Shown piece by piece: positions 1 to 9,236 of a DNA stretch of 59,489 bases (position 1 is the first letter of the stretch; each line of letters opens with the position of its first letter). Source of the DNA: Pedobacter sp. (lineage in GTDB: Bacteria > Bacteroidota > Bacteroidia > Sphingobacteriales > Sphingobacteriaceae); assembly GCA_031119475.1 (NCBI GenBank), contig JAVHXV010000001.1, positions 1,011,440 to 1,070,928 of the forward strand. Reading direction: 5' to 3'. The translations under genes and the position numbers were made by a program. The notes under the pieces were generated by a model. That model saw only the letters and a program-made list of their open reading frames with translations. It had not been told where the DNA came from and searched no databases.

Positions 1-158
1 TCATTATTCATTATTCATTATTCATTATTCATTATTCATTATTCATTATTCATTAATCATAAATACTCAATTATTAATGATTTGTCTTTAATCTTTAGTC
101 TTTGATCTTTTGTCTTTAATCTCGATACCTGATACTCGATACCTGATACTCGATACCC
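1..158. repeat. Three abutting short tandem arrays
   Basis: Positions 1-60 are almost pure 7-bp units (TCATTAT). Positions 82-122 are degenerate heptamers of the form TCTTTNN. Positions 121-158 are 14-bp units built from CTCGATACCTGATA. None lies in a plausible reading frame. The remainder of this gap, to 315, holds only the leader of the next gene and a weak match, on the minus strand near 172-196, to the dispersed TCGAACG repeat found elsewhere in the window. Confidence 0.9.
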
Positions 159-315
159 AACACCTATTCAAAAATCTAACTTCGTTCGGAATGGCAATCG
201 TCAAGCCAATGTAAACCTCTGTATGTGCTACATCTATTTGGGTAAGAAATGCGTTAAATGTATAAAAAAGAGCAGATGAGCGTACACGTTTACCCAACAT
301 TAAAAACACACAACC

Positions 316-900
316 ATGAAAAAACAAATTTTTATGCTTCTGGCGTTGGCAGTTGGACTGTCGGCCTGCAGCTCTTACAACTATTATGCAGTAAGCAATA
401 AAAAAATCGATCGCCAGTACAAAACTTTTGCCTGGCTTCCAGAGGGGAAATCGAAAGCTACCAAGATCTATGATAACGACGTTGCGACGGATAAGATCGT
501 AGATGCCACGAGTAGGGCACTTACCGAACGCGGTTATGTGCTCGACAATAAAAATCCTGACTTGTTGATCCGCTATTCAGCTGCTGTGAACAATAAGATG
601 AAGGAATATAATGAACCTGTTTATTATAATGCGCCGCCAATGTACGTGCCCCGTTTGGGCTATGCACGTGGAAGAGCATTTTATTATTATTCCTATGTCA
701 ATCCCCTACCCGTTTACGTGGGTTCTGAAATGAGAAAAATCAACGTAAAGGAAGGCAGTGTGGTCATTGACCTGATCGATAGAAAATCGGGCAAGGTGAT
801 CTGGAGAGGATGGTCTGAAGGTGAAATCGGAAATCCTGAAAAAGCGATCAGTGATATTCCAAAAGTAGTCGACAATATCTTTAAAAAATTGTCTGCATAA
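316..900 (+). CDS. DUF4136 domain lipoprotein
   Basis: A 194-residue outer-membrane or periplasmic lipoprotein. The N-terminus is a hydrophobic leader ending in a lipobox L-S-A-C with the acylated Cys at residue 18. The rest fits the DUF4136 family: a KTFAW stretch near residue 34, a central Tyr-rich segment (about 100-130), and a C-terminal strand with LIDRKSGKVIWRG. These are common, often monocistronic Bacteroidota lipoproteins of unknown role. A strong intrinsic terminator follows at once, so it is a single-gene unit independent of the sigma factor downstream. Confidence 0.85.
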   Translation: MKKQIFMLLALAVGLSACSSYNYYAVSNKKIDRQYKTFAWLPEGKSKATKIYDNDVATDKIVDATSRALTERGYVLDNKNPDLLIRYSAAVNNKMKEYNEPVYYNAPPMYVPRLGYARGRAFYYYSYVNPLPVYVGSEMRKINVKEGSVVIDLIDRKSGKVIWRGWSEGEIGNPEKAISDIPKVVDNIFKKLSA

Positions 901-901
901 G

Positions 902-933
902 AAAAGGGCGCCTTAAAAGGCGCCTTTTGTTTT
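902..933 (+). terminator. Intrinsic terminator after the DUF4136 gene
   Basis: Two GGCGCC arms (907-912 and 919-924) are separated by TTAAAA. The stem is extended by a run of A on the left pairing with T on the right, and a T-rich tract (925-933) follows. It begins directly after the stop codon. A TATTTTTG (939-946) just downstream matches the Bacteroidota -7 element and may serve the sigma gene, although no -33 partner is visible. Confidence 0.85.
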
Positions 934-1013
934 AACTATATTTTTGATAATCTATTCATTTTATTCATTTTCACTGCTGACATTCATTATATTCGCCTTT
1001 TAAACGCACGTAC

Positions 1014-1604
1014 ATGACGTCATCACCACTTTACGATGATCGAGAACTTCTCAAGAGAATAGCCCATGGAGATGAGCGTGCATTTGAAATCATCTACCAC
1101 AGATATACCAAAAAAATTTATTTCTTCGGTTTAAAGACCCTCCACTCGCCCCTGCTTGCCGAAGAAGTGGTGCAGGAAGTGATGTTAAAGCTATGGAGAA
1201 TGGGACCAATGGTAGTGGGAATAAATCAGCTAGAGGCTTATTTGCGCACGACATCCAGGAATATAGCACTCAATATGCTCCGCAGGCAAGCGGTAGAGAA
1301 CAGGGCCAGTCAGTTGATTGGCCAAAACTGGGAGGAAGAGATCAATGAGACCGAAGAACAGATCTTATTGAACGATAGCAGAAAGATCTTGAATGAGGCC
1401 ATTGCGCTGCTTCCCCAACAGCAGCGAATGGTGTACAAGCTTTGCCAGGAGCAGGGGCTAAAATATGATGAGGCTGCCGAAAAACTCAACCTTGCCCCTT
1501 CCACCGTGGCCACACACATGAAGCTGGCGCTACGCTTTGTAAGAAATTACCTTCAAAAAAATGCCTATTCGGCTATCATACTGATCATTTTTAAACTTTT
1601 ATAA
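1014..1604 (+). CDS. ECF-type RNA polymerase sigma-70 factor
   Basis: A 196-residue sigma factor of the Bacteroidota FecI-like ECF expansion. Region 2 covers about residues 20-90 (RAFEIIYHRY, then AEEVVQEVMLKLW). Region 4 with its helix-turn-helix covers about 125-180 (LLPQQQRMVYKL, then YDEAAEKLNLAPSTVATHM). Factors of this kind direct core polymerase to the promoter of a linked SusC/SusD operon when an anti-sigma factor releases them. The next gene is a FecR anti-sigma and the one after is an STN-type SusC, the classical cell-surface signalling order. Confidence 0.93.
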   Translation: MTSSPLYDDRELLKRIAHGDERAFEIIYHRYTKKIYFFGLKTLHSPLLAEEVVQEVMLKLWRMGPMVVGINQLEAYLRTTSRNIALNMLRRQAVENRASQLIGQNWEEEINETEEQILLNDSRKILNEAIALLPQQQRMVYKLCQEQGLKYDEAAEKLNLAPSTVATHMKLALRFVRNYLQKNAYSAIILIIFKLL

Positions 1605-1699
1605 TTTTTTTTAACCACCATTACCCTGACTATAGGTACGAGCGTGTCTATGATAGAAACGCAGTAGCTGTGATCAATGATTTGGGGCCAATTGCGAAC

Positions 1700-2878
1700 A
1701 TGACTATGGACAAAAAACGGATCATCTACTTATTAAACGTTTACCAAAAGCACCAGGCAACGCCTGAAGAAATTGCTGAGTTTGTTACAGTTTTGCATGA
1801 TAAAGGTCATGAAACGCTTTTTAATGATGCCTTGGACGAAAGTTGGGATGAAATTTCTGCAGCGGAAATCGCTCCATTGGAAGTAGCTGGCTATGACCGT
1901 ATGTTGGAGCAGATCATATTACAGCCACAGGAAACCAGGAAGCCTGTTAAATGGTGGCCAAAAATTGCAATTGCCGCTTCGATCTTGGCTTTTTTTGTAC
2001 CAATTTATTTCTTGGCCGTGCGTCAGACCAACACGAACAGTGAACTCATCCTCAAAAATGATATCGCTCCGGGCAAAGATGGGGCGACCTTAACCTTGGC
2101 CAATGGGAAAAAGATATCCGTGGGAGAAATGGACCCAGGGCAAGTGCTGAACGAACCTGGCATCAGGATCAGCAAGACGAAGGATGGACAATTGATCTAT
2201 CAGCTATCTGATGACAAAAATGCCCATGTTGGCTTCAATACGCTTGCTACTTCCCGTGCTGAGCAGACACAGGTGCGCTTACAGGACGGAACGGTAATTT
2301 ACCTCAATGCCGAATCATCCCTTAAATATCCCACCAGTTTTGCGCGGGCAGAAAAAAGACAGGTTGAGCTTACAGGCGAAGCCTATTTTGAAGTGGCAAA
2401 AGACAAAGACCATCCTTTTCAGGTTCAGGCCGCCAATCAAAGTGTCGAAGTGTTGGGCACAACATTCAACATCAGCGGTTATGCGGATGAGCCGACCGTA
2501 AAAACTACCCTACTAGAGGGCAGTGTCCGGATTGTGAACCAAAATTCGAATGCTACGGCCCTACTTAAACCTGGCGAACAGGCCATTGTACGTGAAGGCC
2601 TCCTACAAAAACGGACTGTTGAGGCAGAAGATGTGGTGGCCTGGAAAAAAGGATATTTTATGTTCGACAATGAGACGCTCGAAGAAGTGATGAAAAAAGT
2701 GGCAAGGTGGTATGACCTCGATGTGCGCTATGCCGATGCCAACATCAGGTACAAAACCTTCTTTGGCTCGGTGAGCAGATTTGAGCAGGTATCTGAAGTG
2801 CTCAAGCTGTTGCAGAAAACTGGTGGCGTAACCTTTGAACTCAAGGGAAAAGAGATCATTGTTGGAGAAAAGAAATAA
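1700..2878 (+). CDS. FecR family anti-sigma factor
   Basis: About 392 residues. A cytoplasmic N-terminal segment is followed by one transmembrane helix (about residues 87-107, WWPKIAIAASILAFFVPIYF), a FecR domain (about 170-280, with LQDGTVIYLNAESSLKYP and LTGEAYFEVAKD) and a C-terminal DUF4974 domain (about 310-390, FDNETLEEVMKKVARWYDL). The frame is open back to a GTG at 1670; I prefer the ATG at 1700 (or 1706), where the usual N-terminus begins. It should hold the preceding sigma factor at the membrane and receive a signal from the periplasmic STN domain of the following SusC. Confidence 0.92.
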   Translation: MTMDKKRIIYLLNVYQKHQATPEEIAEFVTVLHDKGHETLFNDALDESWDEISAAEIAPLEVAGYDRMLEQIILQPQETRKPVKWWPKIAIAASILAFFVPIYFLAVRQTNTNSELILKNDIAPGKDGATLTLANGKKISVGEMDPGQVLNEPGIRISKTKDGQLIYQLSDDKNAHVGFNTLATSRAEQTQVRLQDGTVIYLNAESSLKYPTSFARAEKRQVELTGEAYFEVAKDKDHPFQVQAANQSVEVLGTTFNISGYADEPTVKTTLLEGSVRIVNQNSNATALLKPGEQAIVREGLLQKRTVEAEDVVAWKKGYFMFDNETLEEVMKKVARWYDLDVRYADANIRYKTFFGSVSRFEQVSEVLKLLQKTGGVTFELKGKEIIVGEKK

Positions 2879-3008
2879 CCAAGGCTTACAGGGGCTAACC
2901 AATGCCAACAGGCATCCCTTTGGGCACATTATTAACCATAAAAACCTAAACAAACATGAAAGATCAAAAAAACATTCCGTAGGGCGCTTCATCAGCCAGA
3001 TCTTCAGG

Positions 3009-3130
3009 TATAAAAAAAGGACTCCGAGTGCAATCGAAGTCCCCCTATCTGCAAGATAAAATTTGATAATCAAAATTTCATTTCACCTGGCGCTGCACTG
3101 TCCTGTAAAATACGATGCACGCCGACACAG
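3009..3130 (-). ncRNA. Candidate small RNA antisense to the susC leader
   Basis: Predicted from signals only. On the minus strand a promoter at 3136-3167 would start transcription near 3130. A hairpin plus T-tract at 3042-3012 would end it, giving a transcript of about 120 nt with no ORF of note. It sits between fecR and susC, divergent from susC. Known biology makes this plausible: small antisense RNAs next to susC homologues have been described for Bacteroides polysaccharide loci. Transcription has not been shown here. Confidence 0.5.
3012..3042 (-). terminator. Intrinsic terminator facing the minus strand
   Basis: The arms GGACTCCGA (3019-3027) and TCGAAGTCC (3034-3042) form a nine-pair stem with one mismatch and a six-base loop. 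Read on the minus strand the stem is followed by seven T residues (3018-3012). No minus-strand gene exists here, so it points to a small RNA or to blocking of antisense transcription into fecR. Confidence 0.65.
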
Positions 3131-3135
3131 ACAAT

Positions 3136-3167
3136 CAAACTTAGCGAATATTGCAGAGTATTGCAAT
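3136..3167 (-). promoter_or_regulatory. Bacteroidota-type promoter on the minus strand
   Basis: On the minus strand TAAGTTTG (3143-3136) is a perfect match to the -7 consensus TAnnTTTG. ATTG (3167-3164) lies exactly 20 nt upstream at the -33 position, with three of four bases matching TTTG. It fires away from susC toward the terminator at 3042-3012. Confidence 0.55.
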
Positions 3168-3222
3168 ATGGCGCTGGTGTATTCATTGTACAAGATGATT
3201 GTCTGCCAAACACGATGAATAT

Positions 3223-6200
3223 ATGTATAAAACCTATACAGATTTTTTCTACGGGCCACATGGCTTTATACCCAAATTGCTATTGACGATGAAGCTCACC
3301 ACATTCATATTGTTACTTTCGCTAATGCAGGTAAATGCTGCCTCATTTGGGCAGAAACTCAATCTAGTTGACAAAAATGTCACGATCGAAAATGTTTTAA
3401 GGGCCATTAAGAAACAGACCAATTACAACGTGCTGGTGGAGAGTACAAATTTCAAGACCTCTACCAAAATCAGTGCTAATTTTATCAACAGTCCGCTGGA
3501 AACAGTGATGGATGCACTATTGAAAAGTAGTGACATGACCTATACCATCGACCACAACAACATTATCATCAAGCCAAAAGAACGCTCTTATCTGGAGCGT
3601 TTGGTAGATAACTTCCTGGCGATAGAGGTTACCGGCAAGGTTGTCGACTCGTTGACAGGCAATCCGCTGGTAGGCGCAAACGTAATGGTCAGGGGACAAA
3701 AAGCGCAACTGGTCAGAACTGGGGCAGACGGATCGTTTAGCCTCCAAAATGTTGACGAGGGTGCTACATTGACCATCAGCTACATTGGTTACAAAAACAA
3801 GGATGTAAAAGCGGCACGAAATATCGGAACCATTCAAATGAGCGTATCTGTTGATGCCCTTCAAGAAGTTAATGTGACCATCAATACAGGTTACCAACGC
3901 ATCAAGCCCGAACAAAGTACAGGTGCAGTCTCGCAAATTGGCACAAGGGAATACGAATCAAGGGTGAGCACCAGTTTTCTGGATGGATTGGTGAACCGTT
4001 TACCGGGCCTGATGATCAACAATTCCGTGAACTTTACCAGTACATCTCCCGATGGCACACAGTCATCACGGCCCTTGTTCAACATCCGTGGTATTTCGAC
4101 CATGTCGGCCAACCAAAGCCCTTTGATCGTGGTGGACGGCTATCCGACAGAACTGACCTTGGATATGATCGATCCAAATGAAATCAAGTCGGTGACGATC
4201 CTTAAAGATGCCGCCTCGGCTACAGTATATGGGGTTCGGGCGTCTAATGGGGTGATCATCATCGAAAGGAAACAGGCCAATCCGGGTGCGGCACAGTTCA
4301 GCTTTAGGACTACCATAGGCCTTAGACCAGAGGAAAATTATGGACGCTACCGTTGGGATCCAAATGCATCGGCCGTAAATGCCAACTACGTTAGAGAAAG
4401 ACAGTCGTTATTGATTACCCCTTCAAGCTGGGGTCTATTGTTTACACCAACTGCGGTATCTGGAGGTAACATCAGACGTTCCATTCCGTATTATATCCAG
4501 GCACAGCTTGCCGCTGGCATTATTACTCCGGCCCAGGCCGAAAGTTCTTTTGCAGAATTGGCCAATTATGATAATCTTGACGATTATAATCGCATATTTC
4601 TTAGGACAGCAGCTACACAAACGCATACGCTAAATGTTTCGGGAGGTTCGCCAAATGCACTTTATTATATCACTGCAAATTATACAGGCAACCAAAACAA
4701 TGAAATCTTAAATGACAACAATAGATTTATCCTAACTGGCAGGACAACATTAAGGCTGGCGAAACGCCTACGTTTGGAACTGATTACAGAGTACCAGGAG
4801 CAGCGCTTCAATAGTGCGCCGATCCCAGGGGCTGGCCAATATGCTGGATATGAGCATTATCAAGATGTAAATGGTAATCCTAGCCCGATCATTTCACAAA
4901 GTTATGCACCGGTATACAATAATTCTATCATGGCGCAGGGTTTGCTAGATCAAAATTATTATCCTTTGGTCGATGCCTATTCAGTTTCCGATAAGACGCG
5001 GAACATGAATAACAAGACCATTGCCAATTTTACTTATGACATTGGCAAGGGCTTTAACCTATTGTTCGGTGGCGTTTACGAAACCTCGCGTTCCGAATTC
5101 AAGCATTTGGCCAACCAGGGCTCATCTGAAGTGAACGCTTGGGTAAACAATTACACGGTTACGCCAACTGCTGCCAACCCTACCCTACAATTCAAAAGAA
5201 ACCTGCCTGATGGTGCCTTTCTTCGTCAGCAAAATACCAGCTCAACTGGATACACTGCACGTACGCAATTGAATTTCAATAGGAAATTTGGAAATCATTC
5301 GATTAATGCAATTGCAGGTGGCGAGATCAGAAGTATTTTGAGCAAAGGAAACCTGGCTTCTTATTTTGGCTATAATGACCAAAGCTTGTTGCAACAACCT
5401 GTAGATTATGCGTCTATATTTAATGGTTTATCTACCGTTAGAGGCACTTTGGTAACCACAAACTCACTGGGTTCCCTGAATAGCTTTTTTAACCAGACCT
5501 ATAACGAGGACAGGTTTTTGTCTGCCTTTTCTAATGTCGTTTATTCCTTTAAGGATACCTATTCCCTATCCGGGAGTATTCGCATAGACCAGTCGAATTT
5601 ATTTGGTAGCGATCCGAAATACAAATATAAGCCATTATGGTCTTTGGGTGCCGCCTGGAACATCCATAAGGAAGATTTTATGAGTAAATTCCCCTGGTTA
5701 CACGAATTAAAGCTCCGCAGTGCCTTCGGATTCAATGGAAACGTAGCCAAGCTTTCTGTACCACAGGTAATTGCCCAAGCCCAGCTCAATAACCAGAATA
5801 CGCCTACACTTCCCTCGCTGATCCTCGCTTCCAACGCCAATAGTGGCCTTCGTTGGGAACAAACAGAGAATTTCAACCTGGGAATTGATTTTAACATCTT
5901 CAAAAATATCTCTGGTAGTTTTGATTATTACACCAAAAAAACAACTGATGTGATGGGCAATTCTACCATCGATCCAACACTGGGTGCTACATCCGCTTTG
6001 ATCAATTATGCCACCATCAGAAATAATGGTCTGGAATTTAGCTTGAAAGCGGATTGGATCTCAACCAAAAACTTCAACTGGAATACCGGTATTGTCATCG
6101 CTAAAAATGGCAGTAAAGTGCTTGATGTTTATAGGACAGGACGCTTTGACCCTCAGGTACTCGATGTATTGGGCTATGTGAACGGCTATCCTGTTGGAGC

Positions 6201-6840
6201 CATGTTCTCCTACGACACGAAAGGACTGAACAACGAAGGCCATCCGATCATTGAAGATTTGAATGGTGTACAGTATGTGGTCAATACGAGCTCTACCGGA
6301 ACACCTTTGGTTACGGCCATGTCAAGCAAGGAATCGGGACTGGTACAATATTCTGGCACTACGGTACCAACCATTAGCGGTGGGTTGAGTAACCGTATCG
6401 ATGTAGGTAACTTCTACTTCTTTGCCATGGTGAATTATTATGGCGGTTTTAAGGTAAGGGTACCAAGACCTACACCGTCAGACAATAGGCCTTTGGCTGG
6501 AGCGGGTAATTATTGGAGGGTTGCTGGAGATGAAAAGAATACAGATATTCCAAACTTAGTGGACCTCACTGCCACCAATCCATCATGGGCCTATCGATAT
6601 AACCGCAACTATGTTGTTCATGGAGATTACCTCACACTGGGTGACGTAACAGTTTCGTACCGCTTAAACAATTTGAATTTCATCAAAAAGGCCGGCTTCA
6701 AAAATTTTGAGCTCAAGGCCCAGGCATCAAACCTGTATACGGTAGGTTTCAACAGATATAATTTCAGCATGGCCACAGGAAGTTACGCAAAATCATATGT
6801 AACGCCTACTTACACCTTGGGCTTATTCACCAACTTTTAA
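3223..6840 (+). CDS. SusC/RagA family TonB-dependent transporter with STN domain
   Basis: About 1205 residues; the ATG at 3223 is preferred over an in-frame TTG at 3199. Order: leader (hydrophobic core at about 25-39), secretin/TonB N-terminal STN domain (about 50-118), carboxypeptidase-like regulatory domain (about 136-215, VTGKVVDSLTGNPLVGANV), TonB plug (about 220-345, with LIVVDGYPTELTLDMIDPNE and VTILKDAASATVYG) and a 22-strand beta-barrel ending in Phe. It imports oligosaccharides across the outer membrane with the SusD encoded next. The STN domain matches its upstream sigma/anti-sigma pair and implies ligand-induced signalling. Confidence 0.95.
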   Translation: MYKTYTDFFYGPHGFIPKLLLTMKLTTFILLLSLMQVNAASFGQKLNLVDKNVTIENVLRAIKKQTNYNVLVESTNFKTSTKISANFINSPLETVMDALLKSSDMTYTIDHNNIIIKPKERSYLERLVDNFLAIEVTGKVVDSLTGNPLVGANVMVRGQKAQLVRTGADGSFSLQNVDEGATLTISYIGYKNKDVKAARNIGTIQMSVSVDALQEVNVTINTGYQRIKPEQSTGAVSQIGTREYESRVSTSFLDGLVNRLPGLMINNSVNFTSTSPDGTQSSRPLFNIRGISTMSANQSPLIVVDGYPTELTLDMIDPNEIKSVTILKDAASATVYGVRASNGVIIIERKQANPGAAQFSFRTTIGLRPEENYGRYRWDPNASAVNANYVRERQSLLITPSSWGLLFTPTAVSGGNIRRSIPYYIQAQLAAGIITPAQAESSFAELANYDNLDDYNRIFLRTAATQTHTLNVSGGSPNALYYITANYTGNQNNEILNDNNRFILTGRTTLRLAKRLRLELITEYQEQRFNSAPIPGAGQYAGYEHYQDVNGNPSPIISQSYAPVYNNSIMAQGLLDQNYYPLVDAYSVSDKTRNMNNKTIANFTYDIGKGFNLLFGGVYETSRSEFKHLANQGSSEVNAWVNNYTVTPTAANPTLQFKRNLPDGAFLRQQNTSSTGYTARTQLNFNRKFGNHSINAIAGGEIRSILSKGNLASYFGYNDQSLLQQPVDYASIFNGLSTVRGTLVTTNSLGSLNSFFNQTYNEDRFLSAFSNVVYSFKDTYSLSGSIRIDQSNLFGSDPKYKYKPLWSLGAAWNIHKEDFMSKFPWLHELKLRSAFGFNGNVAKLSVPQVIAQAQLNNQNTPTLPSLILASNANSGLRWEQTENFNLGIDFNIFKNISGSFDYYTKKTTDVMGNSTIDPTLGATSALINYATIRNNGLEFSLKADWISTKNFNWNTGIVIAKNGSKVLDVYRTGRFDPQVLDVLGYVNGYPVGAMFSYDTKGLNNEGHPIIEDLNGVQYVVNTSSTGTPLVTAMSSKESGLVQYSGTTVPTISGGLSNRIDVGNFYFFAMVNYYGGFKVRVPRPTPSDNRPLAGAGNYWRVAGDEKNTDIPNLVDLTATNPSWAYRYNRNYVVHGDYLTLGDVTVSYRLNNLNFIKKAGFKNFELKAQASNLYTVGFNRYNFSMATGSYAKSYVTPTYTLGLFTNF

Positions 6841-6851
6841 AATTTAATAGG

Positions 6852-8222
6852 ATGAAAAAAATTAAACATATAGCCGCCCAGTTGCTTCTTTGCTGCTTTA
6901 TTTTTACTGGATGCGATAAGTATCTGGATATAGAACCAAAAGGCAAGCAATTGTTGAAGACGACAAACGACTTCGACCTCTGGTTGAATAACAATACGTT
7001 GACCGTCGAGTCAGAGAACATGTACATCAATTACATGACGGATAATATCGATATTGTGAATATTACCAATCCGCCAACGTCCTTAGCAGAACTGATTTAT
7101 ACCTGGGCACCACAATTTACAACAGATGTAACCGCACCTACTCCACTTTGGGGCGATCATTATAAAAGGATCAGCTTGTTCAACACGGTATTATTAGGTA
7201 TTGACGGTGCTCAAGGCGGCACCTCTTCTCAAAGAGCGAGCATCAAGGCTGAAGCACTGTTGGGTCGTGCCAACTCCTATTTCTATCTGGTAAATGAATA
7301 TGCCAAGCCGTATGATGCGGCTACAGCTTCAACAGACCTTGCTGTTCCTTTCGTCACATCAGATGATGTAAGTCAGAAAGCACCTCCCAGAAGCACAACG
7401 GCAGAGATTTATCAGCACATCATTGATGACCTGAATGCGGCAATACCTAACCTGCCGCCAGATAATTCCAATGCAAGGTTCCGTGGCTCGAAAGCTGCCG
7501 GATACAGTGTTCTGGCTCGAGTTTATCTGTATAGAAGAGAATATACCGAAGCGCAACGCAATGCAGAACTTGCTTTGGCCAATACCTTGGCCACGATGAT
7601 TGATTACACCACTCCCGCAACTTTTCCAACCACCACAAATGTGGTATCGCATCCAGACGTCATCTATGGTAGGGGTACCAATGCTGCAGGAATACCAATT
7701 ACCACAGAGTTTAAAAGTACATTCGCTACCAATGATGCCAGGAGAACAGTCTTATATTATAACTGGGCCAGTACCGTTAGAGGAGGAACATCGTTTTATG
7801 CAGCAGCTGTTACGCCTGCATTTCAATTGACCAATACCGGCACGACCGTACAGGAAATGCGATTAATTGTAGCAGAATGTGCTGCAAGGGCAAACAATCT
7901 GACGACAGCGCTTGCCAACCTCAATGAAGTTCGCCGAAACAGATATACAGGCACACCGGTTACGAGCAGGGACTTTAGTTCAACAGATCAAAATGTGGTG
8001 CTGACCGAAGTATTGGCAGAAAGAAGGAGGGAATTGCCTTTCCATGGGCTACGCTGGTTTGACATGCGAAGGTTTGATATGGAAAATAGAATGCCAGCTG
8101 TTGTGCGTACCAATGCGCAGAATACGACAATTGCTACACTTGCCCCACGCAGCAACAGATACACCTTGCAGGTACCTATTCAGGTGCTATCCTTTAACCC
8201 TAACATGGTACAAAATCCATAA
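6852..8222 (+). CDS. RagB/SusD family surface glycan-binding lipoprotein
   Basis: 456 residues, eleven nucleotides after susC. A signal peptide ends in lipobox F-T-G-C (Cys21), followed by DKYLDIEPKG, typical of SusD. TPR-like helices form the body, and the C-terminal SusD signature is present (VLAERRRELPFHGLRWFDMR). It forms the lid over the SusC channel and presents glycan to it. The protein is shorter than many SusD members (500-600 residues), consistent with fewer surface loops. Confidence 0.95.
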   Translation: MKKIKHIAAQLLLCCFIFTGCDKYLDIEPKGKQLLKTTNDFDLWLNNNTLTVESENMYINYMTDNIDIVNITNPPTSLAELIYTWAPQFTTDVTAPTPLWGDHYKRISLFNTVLLGIDGAQGGTSSQRASIKAEALLGRANSYFYLVNEYAKPYDAATASTDLAVPFVTSDDVSQKAPPRSTTAEIYQHIIDDLNAAIPNLPPDNSNARFRGSKAAGYSVLARVYLYRREYTEAQRNAELALANTLATMIDYTTPATFPTTTNVVSHPDVIYGRGTNAAGIPITTEFKSTFATNDARRTVLYYNWASTVRGGTSFYAAAVTPAFQLTNTGTTVQEMRLIVAECAARANNLTTALANLNEVRRNRYTGTPVTSRDFSSTDQNVVLTEVLAERRRELPFHGLRWFDMRRFDMENRMPAVVRTNAQNTTIATLAPRSNRYTLQVPIQVLSFNPNMVQNP

Positions 8223-8236
8223 TTAAAATAATAGCG

Positions 8237-9205
8237 ATGAAAACATATCAACTAAATATATTGGGCCTGTGCACAGCATTACTGTTGCTTACTGCCTGTG
8301 AAAAAGATGGGTCTGGTCGTGAAGCCCTGGCAGAAGGGCGTGTCACCTTTAATCTCCCCGCCTCCACAGACGTGGTAGCAAGTCCACTGGTCATCAAGAC
8401 CAAATCGGTAGTGAGCATAGAAATAAAAGCTGCTTTACAGGGAGGAGTTTCTTCTGATGAACATTATGTAGGTTTCGCGACAGACACCACAAAGATTGCC
8501 GACTACAGGGCAAAATATGGAAATAGTGCACTGCTACTTCCAACAACGAACTATCTCTTCTATAAATCTACAGCGGCCATTGCGGCTGGTGCCAGTTTAT
8601 CAGAGCCTGCGATCTTAAACTTAGGTTTTCAGACCTCCTTAAAAAAATTCACTACCTATGTGCTTCCCCTTGTCATCTCTTCTGTTGATGGAGTCATGCA
8701 AGATCCGAAAACACGCAGGGTAGTTTATTACGTGTTTAACACCGGCGATGGACGGTACGTAGAGCACACTGGTTTTACTCCTACCGCAACAGCAACGTCC
8801 ACCTCTGGAGCAAATGTTGCCAGCAGGGCGATCGATGCCAATATATCAGGAACCTATTGGGCCAGTGCGACCACCTCTGCACTGCCACAATCCTTAACCA
8901 TAGACTACATCAGGGATGTTACTTTTACCGGACTGGATTATTATCTTCCCACAGCCATCACAACAGCTTCAGGTGGCTTCACTACGTCTGCTAAGATCGA
9001 AACAAGTTCAAACGGTACAGTCTGGGCAGATAAAGGAACATTTGCAGTTGATGCCAATAATCCAGATAAATTGCAGACCATCAATTTACCTGCGCCAGCT
9101 ACTGCAAGGTTTGTCCGCTTCACGATCCTGTCGGCAACACCGTATGTAGCTGGTACCATGACTTACAGTGTAGGCTTTGTAGGCGGGATCTTATTATTGA
9201 ATTAA
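8237..9205 (+). CDS. DUF1735 and discoidin (F5/8 type C) domain surface lipoprotein
   Basis: 322 residues with a signal peptide and lipobox L-T-A-C (Cys21). The N-terminal half (about 45-170) resembles DUF1735, a beta-sandwich with a YLFYKS strand and ending in VVYYVFNTG. The C-terminal half (about 185-322) resembles a carbohydrate-binding F5/8 type C domain (SRAIDANISGTYWAS, then KIETSSNGTVWADKG and ARFVRFTI). Such proteins usually follow SusD and act as accessory surface glycan-binding proteins. It is fourteen bases from susD, so part of the same operon. Confidence 0.82.
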   Translation: MKTYQLNILGLCTALLLLTACEKDGSGREALAEGRVTFNLPASTDVVASPLVIKTKSVVSIEIKAALQGGVSSDEHYVGFATDTTKIADYRAKYGNSALLLPTTNYLFYKSTAAIAAGASLSEPAILNLGFQTSLKKFTTYVLPLVISSVDGVMQDPKTRRVVYYVFNTGDGRYVEHTGFTPTATATSTSGANVASRAIDANISGTYWASATTSALPQSLTIDYIRDVTFTGLDYYLPTAITTASGGFTTSAKIETSSNGTVWADKGTFAVDANNPDKLQTINLPAPATARFVRFTILSATPYVAGTMTYSVGFVGGILLLN

Positions 9206-9236
9206 TACAAGTCAAACGTAAATATTACCCATACAT

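Noticed and set aside
1..60. CRISPR or phase-variation tract
   Set aside because: Units are only 7 bp with no spacers, and no coding frame or promoter spacer contains them. They fit the general intergenic word arrays.
280..300. Sixth LacI operator upstream of the first gene (GCGTACACGTTTACCC)
   Set aside because: It lacks the ACGTACCCG core and dyad symmetry; a chance resemblance.
2835..3059. Open frame overlapping the end of fecR and the gap after it
   Set aside because: It overlaps fecR out of frame, is Lys/Arg/His-rich without any family character, and crosses the terminator-like hairpin. I take it as non-coding.
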